From positions 37,661-101,660 of the forward strand of contig JAPDPX010000013.1 of assembly GCA_034506255.1 (NCBI GenBank): 64,000 nt of DNA, read 5' to 3'. Origin of the DNA: a candidate division KSB1 bacterium (GTDB taxonomy: Bacteria; Zhuqueibacterota; Zhuqueibacteria; Zhuqueibacterales; Zhuqueibacteraceae). The first letter of the stretch is position 1, and the number at the start of each line of letters is the position of its first letter. Shown here piece after piece: positions 1-9,077 of the stretch. Below the pieces are notes generated by a model, which was not told where the DNA came from, did not search any database, and was given only the letters and a program-made list of their open reading frames with translations. The position numbers were made by a program, and so were the translations under genes.

Positions 1-854
1 ACATCGACCATGTGCAGATCACGGTGGCGGAAGACCTGGGCGTGGAGGGCCGCGGCAGTTACTACGAAACCGCGGGCGTGATGCGCGACATGATTCAGAA
101 CCACATGCTGCAACTTCTGGCACTGGTGGCGATGGAACCGCCGATCGCTTTTGCCGCGCAGGAAGTGCGCAACGAAAAGGTGAAAGTGCTGCAGGCCATT
201 CGTCCGATTTTGCCCGGGGATATCGCCACGCACACGGTGCGCGCACAATACGGCCCGGGTTTGGTCGGCGGCCGGCTGGTGCCGGGCTATTTGCAGGAGC
301 CGGGGGTCGCGCCGACTTCACGCACCGAGACCTTCGTTGCTCTCAAGCTTTTTGTCGACAACTGGCGCTGGGCCGGCGTGCCGTTTTTCCTGCGCAGTGG
401 CAAACGGCTGCCCAAACGCGCAACCGAGATCGCGATTCATTTCAAATCCGCGCCGCATCTGCTCTTTGGGGCGCATACCGCCGGTCTGGAAGCCAATGTG
501 CTGGCGCTGCGCATCCAGCCGGAGGAAGGCATCACCCTGCGATTTGCCGCCAAATTGCCGGGTGCCGCGATCCAGGTCCGCACGGTCAACATGGATTTTC
601 GCTACGGCACCTCTTTCGGCAAGCCCTCGCCGGAGGCTTATGAGCGTTTGCTGTGGGATTGCATGCTGGGCGATTCCACGCTGTTCACCCGCCGCGATGA
701 GGTGGAAGCCTCCTGGCAATTCGTCACGCCGATCCTGGAAGCCTGGCAGGAACGCAACGACCAGCCCCTGCCGCAATATCAAGCCGGCACGTGGGGCCCG
801 CCCCAGGCCGAGACCTTCATCGAATCCGAAGGCCGGCGCTGGCGCCGGCTTTAG
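1..854 (+). CDS. zwf: Glucose-6-phosphate 1-dehydrogenase, C-terminal part (5' truncated by window edge)
   Basis: This is the C-terminal ~284 residues of NADP-dependent glucose-6-phosphate dehydrogenase, which oxidises glucose-6-phosphate to 6-phosphogluconolactone in the cytoplasm. The reading frame is open to the left edge (first full codon at base 3), so the gene begins outside the window. The N-terminal Rossmann domain and the catalytic His region are therefore not visible. What is seen is the beta+alpha C-terminal domain, including the typical stretches MEPPIAFAAQEVRNEKVKV and RSGKRLPKRATEI. It lies 49 bp before opcA and then pgl, the expected oxidative pentose phosphate order. Identification is firm; only its start is missing. 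Confidence 0.95.
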   Translation, partial: IDHVQITVAEDLGVEGRGSYYETAGVMRDMIQNHMLQLLALVAMEPPIAFAAQEVRNEKVKVLQAIRPILPGDIATHTVRAQYGPGLVGGRLVPGYLQEPGVAPTSRTETFVALKLFVDNWRWAGVPFFLRSGKRLPKRATEIAIHFKSAPHLLFGAHTAGLEANVLALRIQPEEGITLRFAAKLPGAAIQVRTVNMDFRYGTSFGKPSPEAYERLLWDCMLGDSTLFTRRDEVEASWQFVTPILEAWQERNDQPLPQYQAGTWGPPQAETFIESEGRRWRRL

Positions 855-903
855 TGTCGCAAAAGAATTCAAACGAGTGCAAACACCAAGCGAGGCCCGG
901 CCC

Positions 904-2076
904 ATGTCTGCTCATTCTGCTGCAACCTTCATTCAGGGTGAAAAGCTTTCGGTTGATGTGGCTGCCATCGAAAAAGAGTTGACACTGCTGTGGCAGGAAG
1001 TTGCGGTGGAGCAGGAGGCGGCAGGCGCGGCCACGGCCGCAGCGGCCGGCCGTCCTGTGATGCGTGCGTGCACGCTCAATGTGATGGCAATTGCACCCGA
1101 TGACAAAACGGCGGATCAGGCAGCCGCCGCGATCGCGGAATTCACCAGCCGTCATCCCTGCCGCGCCCTTGTCGTTGTCGCTGATGCCGAATCAGAAACT
1201 GAGGCGCTCTCCGCTTATGTATCGGCGCATTGCCATTTGCCGGTGCCGGACGCCCCGCAAGTGTGTTGTGAGCAGATCACCGTCATCGCGCGCGGTGCAG
1301 CGGTCGCGCAAGTGCCGGGCACCGTCTTGCCGCTGCTCATCGGTGATTTGCGTGTCGTTCTGTGGTGGCTGTCGGGGTTGCCCCGCGAGTCCGCGCTCTT
1401 CGAGCAGTTGCTCGGCGCCAGCGATTGCCTGATCTTCGACTCGGCGGTCGCGCTGGATTTGAGCCTCACCTTTGCCGCCGCCAATTCCCTCAACGCAAAC
1501 TGGCGGGACGGCTTTTTGATCGACCTGAACTGGCTGCGCCTGACGCAGTGGCGCGATCTGCTCGCCCGGCTTTTCGAGCTGGCGGGTGTGGCCGATTGCC
1601 TGCAAAGCATCGAAAAAGTCACGGTGCAGATGAGCGGTGGCATGACGGAGCTTGAAATGTCGCAGCCGGCGCTGCTGCTGGGCTGGCTGGCGGCGCAATT
1701 GCAGTGGCGGCTGACCGAGCCGTTTACCGCCACGGAAAATGGCTGGCGCGCGCTGTGGGAATCTGCCGGCCGCGAGATTCGCACTGAAATCGTTCGCGTC
1801 GACAATGGCAAACAGGCGGAATTGACCGGCCTGCATCTCGATCTCAATCACGAGGGCCGGCCGGGCGCATTGTCGATCACCCGCCGGCTGAGCGAAACCA
1901 CTTTGACGTTGCAGGCCAAAGTTAGTGGCTTTGCCGAACGGCCTGAAGAGACGCCTCCCGGCCTGCTGCGGCTGGAAGAGGCCTCGCTGGCGGCGCTGAT
2001 GGCGCGTGCGCTTGATCGTCATCAGCGGGAGGAAGTTTATGAGAAGGCGTTGCGCAAGGCAACGCAGTTGCTTTAG
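904..2076 (+). CDS. opcA: Glucose-6-phosphate dehydrogenase assembly protein OpcA
   Basis: This 390-residue protein matches the OpcA family, which activates or helps assemble glucose-6-phosphate dehydrogenase, known best in cyanobacteria and actinobacteria. Visible family features are the segment VMRACTLNVMAIAPDD, the HPCRALVV strand, and the VVLWWLSGLP segment near the middle. The frame is open far upstream, inside zwf, but the ATG at 904 gives the family-like N-terminus and sits in the gap after zwf. It lies between zwf and pgl with short gaps of 49 and 23 bp, so the three genes very likely form one transcript. The neighbourhood supports the assignment strongly. Confidence 0.9.
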   Translation: MSAHSAATFIQGEKLSVDVAAIEKELTLLWQEVAVEQEAAGAATAAAAGRPVMRACTLNVMAIAPDDKTADQAAAAIAEFTSRHPCRALVVVADAESETEALSAYVSAHCHLPVPDAPQVCCEQITVIARGAAVAQVPGTVLPLLIGDLRVVLWWLSGLPRESALFEQLLGASDCLIFDSAVALDLSLTFAAANSLNANWRDGFLIDLNWLRLTQWRDLLARLFELAGVADCLQSIEKVTVQMSGGMTELEMSQPALLLGWLAAQLQWRLTEPFTATENGWRALWESAGREIRTEIVRVDNGKQAELTGLHLDLNHEGRPGALSITRRLSETTLTLQAKVSGFAERPEETPPGLLRLEEASLAALMARALDRHQREEVYEKALRKATQLL

Positions 2077-2099
2077 GCAAAAAGTGGCGGAGTCCGGCC

Positions 2100-2849
2100 G
2101 TGAGCCTCGAACAGAAGATCATCATGCTTGATGACGCGGCCGCGGTGGCACAGCGCAGCGCCGAGGAGTTTGCGGCGCTGGCCGCGGAGGTGATCGCCCG
2201 GCGCGGGCGCCTGGCAGTGGCTTTGTCGGGTGGCGCAACCCCGGCCGGGATGTATCGCCGTCTGGCCGTGCCGCCTCTGGCCGGGGCCATCGACTGGCAG
2301 CGGGTGCATCTCTTCTGGGGTGATGAACGCGCCGTTGCGCCCCATCATGCCGACAGCAACTACGGCATGGCGCGCCAGGTCTTGCTCGCCCACCTTGCGC
2401 TGCCGGTTGCCAATGTGCATCGCATGCCCGCCGATTATTACGATCTGGCAGTGGCCGCGGGCAGCTATGCCAATGAACTGCGTGCGTTTTTCGATTTGCC
2501 GCCTGGCGCACTGCCGGTTTTTGATCTGATTCTGCTCGGGCTGGGCACTGACGGCCATGTGGCCTCGCTGTTTCCCGGCACACCGGCACTGGCGGAACGA
2601 GCACGCTTGGTCGCCGAAAATCCGGTGCCGCAATTGCAGACCATGCGGTTGACCCTCACCCTGCCGGTGATCAATGCCGCCGCGAATGTCTGGTTTCTCG
2701 TCACCGGCGCGGACAAGGCGGAGATGGTTGCGCATGCCCTGCAACCCGGGCCGGCCGCTCCGGCGATTCCGGCACGGCAGGTGCAGCCGGAACACGGGGC
2801 CGTCACATGGTTTTTGGATCGCGCCGCCGCCGCCCGCCTCCGGCTTTGA
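2100..2849 (+). CDS. pgl: 6-phosphogluconolactonase
   Basis: This 249-residue protein hydrolyses 6-phosphogluconolactone to 6-phosphogluconate, the second step of the oxidative pentose phosphate pathway. It belongs to the DevB/SOL family. Seen motifs are LSGGATPAGMYRRLA near residues 41-55, the FWGDERAV segment near 75, and the LGLGTDGHVASLFPG loop near 145-160. It starts with GTG at 2100, 23 bp after opcA, with only a weak purine-rich stretch upstream, suggesting translational coupling. Length is normal for the family. Confidence 0.95.
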   Translation: MSLEQKIIMLDDAAAVAQRSAEEFAALAAEVIARRGRLAVALSGGATPAGMYRRLAVPPLAGAIDWQRVHLFWGDERAVAPHHADSNYGMARQVLLAHLALPVANVHRMPADYYDLAVAAGSYANELRAFFDLPPGALPVFDLILLGLGTDGHVASLFPGTPALAERARLVAENPVPQLQTMRLTLTLPVINAAANVWFLVTGADKAEMVAHALQPGPAAPAIPARQVQPEHGAVTWFLDRAAAARLRL

Positions 2850-2858
2850 TGTCCACCG

Positions 2859-2919
2859 CCGGCCGGCAACGCTCCGGGCCTGCCGGCCGCGAACAAGTCG
2901 CAGGCGCCGGCACCGCCTG
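2859..2919 (+). other. Two GC-rich inverted repeats after pgl
   Basis: A 9-bp perfect inverted repeat (CGGCCGGCA at 2860-2868 with TGCCGGCCG at 2881-2889) is followed by CAGGCG/CGCCTG at 2901-2919. They lie just after the pgl stop. No T-run follows, so this is not a clear intrinsic terminator. It could weaken read-through into the next gene or be a chance result of high GC. Confidence 0.35.
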
Positions 2920-2975
2920 AGAAATCGCGAACTTTCGCACAAATTTTCCCGCAATGATACGATGAGTTCGCACGC

Positions 2976-3872
2976 ATGAAATTCATTTATTCCCCCGCTT
3001 ACTGCGTCGATATTGGCCCGCATGTGTTCCCGGTGGTGAAGTATCGCATGGTGTACGAGCGCCTGCGCCGGCAGCTCCACCTGCCCGAGGCACAATTCGA
3101 AAACCCGCAGCCGGTAACGCGCGAGCAATTGCTGCGCGTGCACACGCCGGAATATCTCGCCGATTTGGACGAGCTCAAACTCACCGCTCGCACCGCTTAT
3201 TCCGAACTGCCTTTGAACCACGCGGTGATCGGGATGGCGCGACTGGCGGCGGGGGGCACGATTCGCGCGGCGGCCCTGGCGCTGGAAGAGGGCGCGGCGG
3301 TGCATATCGGCGGCGGCTTCCATCACGCCTTTGCCGACAAGGCCGAGGGGTTTTGCTATCTCAATGATCTTGCGCTGGGAGTGCGGGAATGGCAGGCGCG
3401 GGGCAAAATCCGGCGCGCGATGGTGATTGATTGCGACCTGCATCAGGGCAACGGCACCGCCAAAATTTTTGCGGGCGATGACACCGTCTTCACTTTCTCC
3501 ATTCATCAGGAGGATCTGTATCCGGTCAAGCAGCAGAGTGATCTCGACATTCCACTGCCTGATCACGTGCAGGATGAAGAATATCTCGGCCTTCTGGACG
3601 CACACCTGCCGCGCGTGCTCGATGCTTTCCGGCCGGAGTTGATTCTCTATCAGGCGGGTGCCGATCCTTATCGCGATGATCAACTCGGTGACTTGAGTCT
3701 GAGCATCGCGGGCTTGCGCCGGCGTGATGAGCTTGTCTTCAATCTGGCCAAGGCGCGCAGCATCCCGGTGGCCGTTACGCTGGGGGGTGGGTATGCCTGC
3801 AATACCGACGATACCGTGACGATTCATGTGAACACCTGTTTGGCGGCGATGCAGGTGTGGGCTGCGCCTTGA
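2976..3872 (+). CDS. Histone deacetylase superfamily (AcuC/HDAC-like) amidohydrolase
   Basis: This 298-residue protein has the arginase/deacetylase fold signature of class II-type bacterial deacetylases, Zn-dependent enzymes that remove acyl groups from lysines or polyamines. Seen are the paired active-site histidines in GGGFHHAF (about residues 116-117), the metal-binding DCDLHQGNG (D154, H156), AGADP with the third ligand at about D230, and the catalytic Tyr in GGGYA near 273. It follows pgl by 126 bp on the same strand but need not share its transcript, because two inverted repeats lie between. The substrate cannot be told from sequence; acetoin-utilisation-type, polyamine or protein deacetylase are all possible. 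Confidence 0.9.
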   Translation: MKFIYSPAYCVDIGPHVFPVVKYRMVYERLRRQLHLPEAQFENPQPVTREQLLRVHTPEYLADLDELKLTARTAYSELPLNHAVIGMARLAAGGTIRAAALALEEGAAVHIGGGFHHAFADKAEGFCYLNDLALGVREWQARGKIRRAMVIDCDLHQGNGTAKIFAGDDTVFTFSIHQEDLYPVKQQSDLDIPLPDHVQDEEYLGLLDAHLPRVLDAFRPELILYQAGADPYRDDQLGDLSLSIAGLRRRDELVFNLAKARSIPVAVTLGGGYACNTDDTVTIHVNTCLAAMQVWAAP

Positions 3873-4003
3873 AATTTCTGCCATCGATCTGCACCGCAGG
3901 CTGCTGTCTGTATATAATTCTGAATTGTCAAGCGCAACTACCGGCTCAAAGTGGTAAATTTCCGACTGCTTCTGGAGCAAGAACTTGTGCAATAAGAAAC
4001 TGC

Positions 4004-4032
4004 TTGACAAAAAAGAAGGGTGATTGTACTTT
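4004..4032 (+). promoter_or_regulatory. Candidate sigma-70-type promoter upstream of the diguanylate cyclase gene
   Basis: TTGACA at 4004-4009 is a perfect -35 hexamer. After exactly 17 bp comes TACTTT at 4027-4032 as a weaker -10. The start codon at 4103 would give a leader of about 65 nt. Confidence 0.5.
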
Positions 4033-4102
4033 CGCACCCAGCCGATGATCAATTTTCATCCAGGCCGGGCCTGCGTATTGCAGCACGAACTGGTTCTCTG
4101 TC

Positions 4103-5065
4103 ATGACTACAGGACTTTCCAACAAGGACACGAGCAAGAGCAAGATTTTGGTTGTCGACGATGTCGCCGTCAATGTGCAGCTATTAACCACTTATCTCTC
4201 GTCGGTGGGTTATAATGTGATCGCGGCCCGGGATGGCCAGGAGGCGCTGGAGAAGGTGGCCGCCTGCCATCCGGATTTGGTATTGCTCGATGTGATGATG
4301 CCGAAGTTCAACGGCTTCGAAGTGTGCGAGCGCCTGAAGAACGACGAGGCCACCCGCATTATTCCGGTGATCATGGTCACCGCCCTCAACGAAATTGAGG
4401 ACAAGATTCGCGCCACCGAAGCGGGCGCCGATGATTTCGTCAGTAAACCGTTCAACAAGCTCGAGCTGCTCACACGGGTAAAATCGCTGCTGCGCATTAA
4501 AGAACTGCACGATCAACTCAACGCCAAAGTCAGGGAACTGGAGCAGGCCAAGGAGCGCCTGCGGCAACTGGCCATCACCGACGGGTTGACGGGTTTGTAC
4601 AACCATCGCTATTTGAAAGAGCATCTCGAGCAGGAGCTGTACCGCGCCTTGCGCCACCGCTCAGAAGTGTCGGTGATCATGATCGACATCGATCATTTCA
4701 AGAAGTTCAACGATACCTATGGTCATCCCGCCGGCGACCAGTTGTTGAGCACGGTGGCGCGCCTGCTGAAGGAGAACATTCGCAAGATCGATATTGCCGC
4801 CCGCTATGGCGGGGAGGAATTTTGTCTGGTGTTGGGGGAGACCGGCAAGTCCGCCGCCGCGGTGGTGGCGGAAAAAATGCGGCGACTGGTCGAGCTGGCG
4901 CAGTTCGAACCGCTGGCTGCGCGCGCCAACGGCCGGGTCACCATCAGTCTGGGGGTGGCGACCTTCCCGCATGATGCCATGGAAGTGAATGAGCTGATTG
5001 CGGTGGCTGACAAACGGCTGTATCACGCCAAGCAGGGCGGGCGCAATCAAGTGGTGGTGGAGTAA
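4103..5065 (+). CDS. Response regulator with GGDEF domain (PleD-like diguanylate cyclase)
   Basis: This 320-residue cytoplasmic protein has a receiver domain (about residues 14-125; phosphoacceptor D63 in LLDVMMP, conserved K115 in SKPF), a short coiled coil (about 130-155), and a GGDEF domain (about 156-320). The active-site motif is GGEEF at 236-240, an active variant of GGDEF. An RxxD inhibitory site (RKID, 227-230) lies five residues before it, so product inhibition by cyclic di-GMP is expected. It therefore probably makes cyclic di-GMP when phosphorylated. The partner kinase is unknown; the kinase gene starting 229 bp downstream is a candidate. Confidence 0.93.
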   Translation: MTTGLSNKDTSKSKILVVDDVAVNVQLLTTYLSSVGYNVIAARDGQEALEKVAACHPDLVLLDVMMPKFNGFEVCERLKNDEATRIIPVIMVTALNEIEDKIRATEAGADDFVSKPFNKLELLTRVKSLLRIKELHDQLNAKVRELEQAKERLRQLAITDGLTGLYNHRYLKEHLEQELYRALRHRSEVSVIMIDIDHFKKFNDTYGHPAGDQLLSTVARLLKENIRKIDIAARYGGEEFCLVLGETGKSAAAVVAEKMRRLVELAQFEPLAARANGRVTISLGVATFPHDAMEVNELIAVADKRLYHAKQGGRNQVVVE

Positions 5066-5072
5066 CGCCGCC

Positions 5073-5098
5073 GTGATCAATCCGGTGTGTTTGATCAC
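5073..5098 (+). other. 8-bp inverted repeat after the diguanylate cyclase gene
   Basis: GTGATCAA (5073-5080) is perfectly repeated inverted as TTGATCAC (5091-5098) with a 10-nt loop, starting seven bases after the stop codon. No T-run follows, so it may be a weak or Rho-assisted terminator or a binding site. Confidence 0.35.
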
Positions 5099-5294
5099 GC
5101 ATATGCGCAATCGCGGGTTGGGGTTCGTGCCGCAGGGGGTGATCCCGTCTGTGTCGCGGTCAGACCCCGCGGTGTTTGCATAGAAACTGGTCTGGGCCTC
5201 GCGCCGCAGGGGACGCCCAGAGTGCGGCGCGCCGACAGCCCTTCGCGGCCGGCGGAGACGGCTTTCCGGTTTGCACGCCCGGCTTCCTCATTTC

Positions 5295-6827
5295 ATGCCA
5301 AGGGAAAGCACAGTGGATTGGGTGTTCTTCAAGAAAAAGACGATCTTCCGCAAAGTTTTTTTCATCACGGTTATCGTGTCCTTGCTGCCGTTGCTGGTGT
5401 CGTGGGTGTATCTCTTGCGCGTGGCGGCGGAGCACGGCTTTGATCCAACCCACACGGTGGTCACCGGCTTTTATGCGGCAACCGGTTTTGCCATCCTGCT
5501 GGCGCTGGGGGGCTCCTACTATCTTTCCAGACGCATCAGCCGGCCGATCACCCATTTCATCAAAACCGCCACCGCGATTGCACGCGGCAATTTCAGCGAA
5601 CGGGTCGCGATCGAATCCAACGATGAAATCGGCCGCCTGGCGCAGATCTTCAATTATATGACCACCGAGCTGCGCCGCCTGCGGGACATGGATCTCAACC
5701 GCCTGATCAACGAGAAGATCAAGAACGAATCCATCCTCAAAAACCTCGCCGACGGCGTCATCGGCATCGACGTCGACAACAAGATCATGATGCTCAATTC
5801 GGTGATGGAGGGCTGGTTCGGGATTCGCGAGCGCCAATGCCTGGAGAAGCCGATTGCGAGCTGCATCAGCAATCAACCCTTGCTGCAGTTTTTGCGCAAA
5901 GTGCGCGACGAAGACAAGCCCGGTGTCTGGGTGTCCGAGAGCGAGATTGTCATCAAATCCACCAAGACCTGGCGCAACATCTTCCTGCAGGCGCGCGCCG
6001 CCAAGGTGATCAATGAGAAGGGCGAACTGATCGGCATCGTCGCCATCCTGCGTGACGTCACGCGCGAGAAAGAGATCGACCGCATGAAAACCGAGCTGGT
6101 CTCCATGGTCGCCCATGAACTGCGCTCGCCGCTCACCTCGATCTCGGGTTTCAGCGAACTGTTGCTCGATCCCACCGTCAGCCGCGAGCAGGCGGAGGAA
6201 TATGCCGGCATCATCCTGAAAGAATCCAACCGCCTGAGCGAGCTGATCAACAAGTTTCTCGACATCTCCAAGATCGAAGCGGGCAAGATTCAGATGAAGA
6301 AGGCGCCGATGCAGATCACCGACGTGCTGGACAAGGTGCTGGATGTCAATCTGCATCAGGCGGAGAAGAAAGGCATCGTGGTGAGCGTCAAGGTGGCGCC
6401 GGACATTCCGCTGGTCTACGGTGACAAGGACATGATGGAACAGGTCATTCTCAACCTGTTCAACAATGCGGTGAAATACAGCCCGGAAAACACCGCCATT
6501 GAGATTCGCCTGAAGGAGCGCGACAACGACGTGCTGTTCGAGATCGAGGACAATGGCTATGGCATCTCTGAAAAATCGCTGCCGCGCATTTTCGAAAAAT
6601 TTTATCGCGTCACCGACAATGACAAGGTGCGCGAGGTGACGGGCACCGGCCTCGGCCTGTCCCTGGTCAAGGAAATTATTGAACTGCACAACGGCTCCAT
6701 TCAGGTCAAGAGCAAGGTCGGTGAGGGTTCGACCTTTTCCTTCAATCTCCCGAAGTACAACGGCAAGCTGCACGAAGCCGGCGCCGACGAGGAGATCGAA
6801 GCGGCGATGAGCCCGCATTATTCCTGA
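5295..6827 (+). CDS. Membrane sensor histidine kinase (TM-HAMP-PAS-HisKA-HATPase)
   Basis: A 510-residue sensor kinase. Two N-terminal transmembrane helices (about residues 18-38 and 58-75) enclose only a very short periplasmic loop, followed by HAMP (about 76-128), PAS (about 150-255), a HisKA dimerisation domain with the phosphoacceptor in VAHELRSPLTS, and an ATPase domain with N-box (LNLFNNAVKYS), DNGYGI and GTGLGLSLV. The short loop suggests it senses the membrane or an internal signal through PAS rather than a large external ligand. Start choice is uncertain: ATG at 5295 has no ribosome site, while GTG at 5313 has AGGGAAAG just upstream and may be the true start. No response regulator is directly coupled; the second kinase gene follows after 199 bp. 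Confidence 0.9.
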   Translation: MPRESTVDWVFFKKKTIFRKVFFITVIVSLLPLLVSWVYLLRVAAEHGFDPTHTVVTGFYAATGFAILLALGGSYYLSRRISRPITHFIKTATAIARGNFSERVAIESNDEIGRLAQIFNYMTTELRRLRDMDLNRLINEKIKNESILKNLADGVIGIDVDNKIMMLNSVMEGWFGIRERQCLEKPIASCISNQPLLQFLRKVRDEDKPGVWVSESEIVIKSTKTWRNIFLQARAAKVINEKGELIGIVAILRDVTREKEIDRMKTELVSMVAHELRSPLTSISGFSELLLDPTVSREQAEEYAGIILKESNRLSELINKFLDISKIEAGKIQMKKAPMQITDVLDKVLDVNLHQAEKKGIVVSVKVAPDIPLVYGDKDMMEQVILNLFNNAVKYSPENTAIEIRLKERDNDVLFEIEDNGYGISEKSLPRIFEKFYRVTDNDKVREVTGTGLGLSLVKEIIELHNGSIQVKSKVGEGSTFSFNLPKYNGKLHEAGADEEIEAAMSPHYS

Positions 6828-7026
6828 GCTGCGCCCCATGGGCGCCGGGCCTGTTCGCCGCGGCTTTTTCGGTTGTGGACTTCGTTGCGCTCTGCGCTCC
6901 CCATCTCCGGCACTGCATCCCGATGCGCCAGCCGGCGCGCTTGCACCCCTAATCCGGCCTTGCATCCCGCGCGGGATCAGCCTGGCCCGCTGCCGGCCAG
7001 CAGGCAAAACTGCATGTCCCAATCTC

Positions 7027-9000
7027 ATGATGCCATTTGAAACGGGTATGATTGACCAACTCGCGGCAGCCGGTGCGCGCGAGGAGGGCGCCGTCCCCGC
7101 CCCGCCCGCCGTGCGCCGCCTGCTGCTCATTGCTGCCGACCCCAACGAGCGCGAGGTGCTGGGTCGCATTGTGCGCAGCCACGGCTATGCCTTTGCCGAG
7201 GCCGCCTCGGGAGAGGAGGGCCTGCAGTGCATTCGCACGCTCCATCCCGATTTGGTGCTGCTCGACTATGACATGCCCGGCATGAACGGCGCGGAAGTGA
7301 TGCAGGAGCTGACCGGCAACCCCTACTACAAACCGGTGAGCGACACCCCCGTCATCATGCTGTCGGACAGGAAGATGGCGGAGGTCAACCAGGCACGGCT
7401 GTTTCAGATGGGATTGCGCATGTTTCTGGAGAAGCCGTTTGCCGGCCATGAATTGATGAACGTGATCGCAAACGTTTTCCTGCTGCATGATCAGCGCCAG
7501 CGCAGCCGCGAGGTCGAACAGCGCATCAAGCGCACCGAGTACAAATACCAGGATCTCATCGAAAACGCCAGCGATCTGATTTTCACCCTCAATGCCCGCG
7601 GCGAATTTGTCTTCATCAACCGCCGGATTTCGGCGCTCACCGGCCACCTGCGCGAGGCCTGGAAAGACCGGCCGCTGGTGGAAATGGTGATCCCCGAGGA
7701 TCGCGAGGTGGTGGAAACCAACTTTCGCAACACGCTGAACGGCAAGTCGCGCATCTTCGAAATGCGCGTGCGGTCCCAGGCCGGCCGCTTGATTCACCTC
7801 TCCACCAACATCAACCCGATGTTCGAGCGCGGCGAGGTGGTGGGCTGCGTCGGCATCGCGCGCGACGTCACCCAGCGCAAGAAGCTCGAACAGGAGATCA
7901 CCGAACTCAAGAACTTCAACGAGAGCATCGTGCAGAGCATCGGCTCGGGGTTGATCACGCTCGATCTCGACCGCCGCATCACCTCTTTCAATCTTGCCGC
8001 GGAGCAGGCGCTGGGCTGGCAGGCAAACGAGGCGATCGGGCGTTACATGGAGGAGCTTTTCCCCGCGGAGGAGGTGCAGCAGCTCCTGTCCGACCCCGAT
8101 GCCGGCGAGGGCGGCTCGCCGCTGCTGCATCGTGAAATGGAGCTGACCCGCAAGGATCGCAAGCGCATCCCCATCGGCTTCACGCTCACCTCGCGGCGCG
8201 ACAACCGCAACCGCCGGGTGGGCCTCATCATCTCCTTCCGTGACATTTCCCAGATCAAACAGATGCAGGCCGAGGTGTTGCGCATGGACCGCCTGGCCTC
8301 GCTGGGGGTGCTGGCCAGCGGCATCGCGCACGAAATCCGCAACCCGCTCGCCGGCATCAAAACCGTGGCACAAACGCTGGAGGAGGACCTCGAACCGGGC
8401 GACAGCAAGCGCGAATATGTGGCGCGCATCATCCGCCAGGTCAACCGCATGGACGAGCTGCTGCGCACGCTGTTTTCCTACGCCCGGCCGAAATCGCCGA
8501 TGCGCCAGCACTGCCGGCTGCAGGACATCGTCAACGAGGTCAAGGGCCTGATGCAGCAGCGCTTCGAGCGCACCGACATTCGTTTCGAAGAATATTATGC
8601 CCAGGATTTGCCGCTGGTGTATGTCGATTTTCATCAAATCCAGCAGGTGTTTTTGAACCTCTTTCTCAATGCCATCGATGCCATGCCCAATGGCGGCAGT
8701 CTGTCGTTGCACTCCCGGCCGCGGCTGACCACCCTGCACCGCCGCGATGGCCGCGGCAACCAGGCAGCGCCCGGCGGCAAAAACCTGTATGCCGAGGTGG
8801 TGGTCAGTGACACCGGCGAAGGCATCGCCCAGGAAAATTTGTCGGCCATTTTCGATCCTTTTTTCACCACCAAACCGCAGGGCTCGGGTCTGGGATTGTC
8901 GATCGTTTATCGCATCATCGAGGAACATCACGGCGACATCCAGGTGAGCAGCGTTCTCGGCCGGGGCACCACATTCAACCTGTTGCTGCCGGCCGTGTAA
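7027..9000 (+). CDS. PAS histidine kinase with N-terminal receiver-like domain
   Basis: A soluble kinase of about 657 residues. The N-terminal receiver (about residues 35-155) keeps the phosphoacceptor Asp in LLDYDMPGMNG and the Lys in EKPF, but its acidic pocket is reduced (AADPN instead of a DD pair). Two PAS domains follow (about 180-300 and 305-420), then HisKA with the His in IAHEIRNPLAGIK and an NtrB-type ATPase domain ending with GSGLGLSIV. It ends 77 bp before an NtrC-type activator, so the two are probably a cognate pair of the NtrB/NtrC or AtoS/AtoC kind. The reading frame is open to 6838; ATG 7027 or 7030 was chosen because upstream residues are low-complexity and unlike the family. 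Confidence 0.9.
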   Translation: MMPFETGMIDQLAAAGAREEGAVPAPPAVRRLLLIAADPNEREVLGRIVRSHGYAFAEAASGEEGLQCIRTLHPDLVLLDYDMPGMNGAEVMQELTGNPYYKPVSDTPVIMLSDRKMAEVNQARLFQMGLRMFLEKPFAGHELMNVIANVFLLHDQRQRSREVEQRIKRTEYKYQDLIENASDLIFTLNARGEFVFINRRISALTGHLREAWKDRPLVEMVIPEDREVVETNFRNTLNGKSRIFEMRVRSQAGRLIHLSTNINPMFERGEVVGCVGIARDVTQRKKLEQEITELKNFNESIVQSIGSGLITLDLDRRITSFNLAAEQALGWQANEAIGRYMEELFPAEEVQQLLSDPDAGEGGSPLLHREMELTRKDRKRIPIGFTLTSRRDNRNRRVGLIISFRDISQIKQMQAEVLRMDRLASLGVLASGIAHEIRNPLAGIKTVAQTLEEDLEPGDSKREYVARIIRQVNRMDELLRTLFSYARPKSPMRQHCRLQDIVNEVKGLMQQRFERTDIRFEEYYAQDLPLVYVDFHQIQQVFLNLFLNAIDAMPNGGSLSLHSRPRLTTLHRRDGRGNQAAPGGKNLYAEVVVSDTGEGIAQENLSAIFDPFFTTKPQGSGLGLSIVYRIIEEHHGDIQVSSVLGRGTTFNLLLPAV

Positions 9001-9077
9001 CGGCGGACGGTGCCCCACCCCCGCCCGGCGGCGGGAGCAAGCCAAGCGTTCGCGTTGATCGAGAGGAGTGAATCGCT

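Noticed and set aside
337..903. Long upstream extension of the opcA reading frame through zwf
   Set aside because: It overlaps the confidently identified zwf in another frame and is low-complexity; ATG 904 gives the family-like start.
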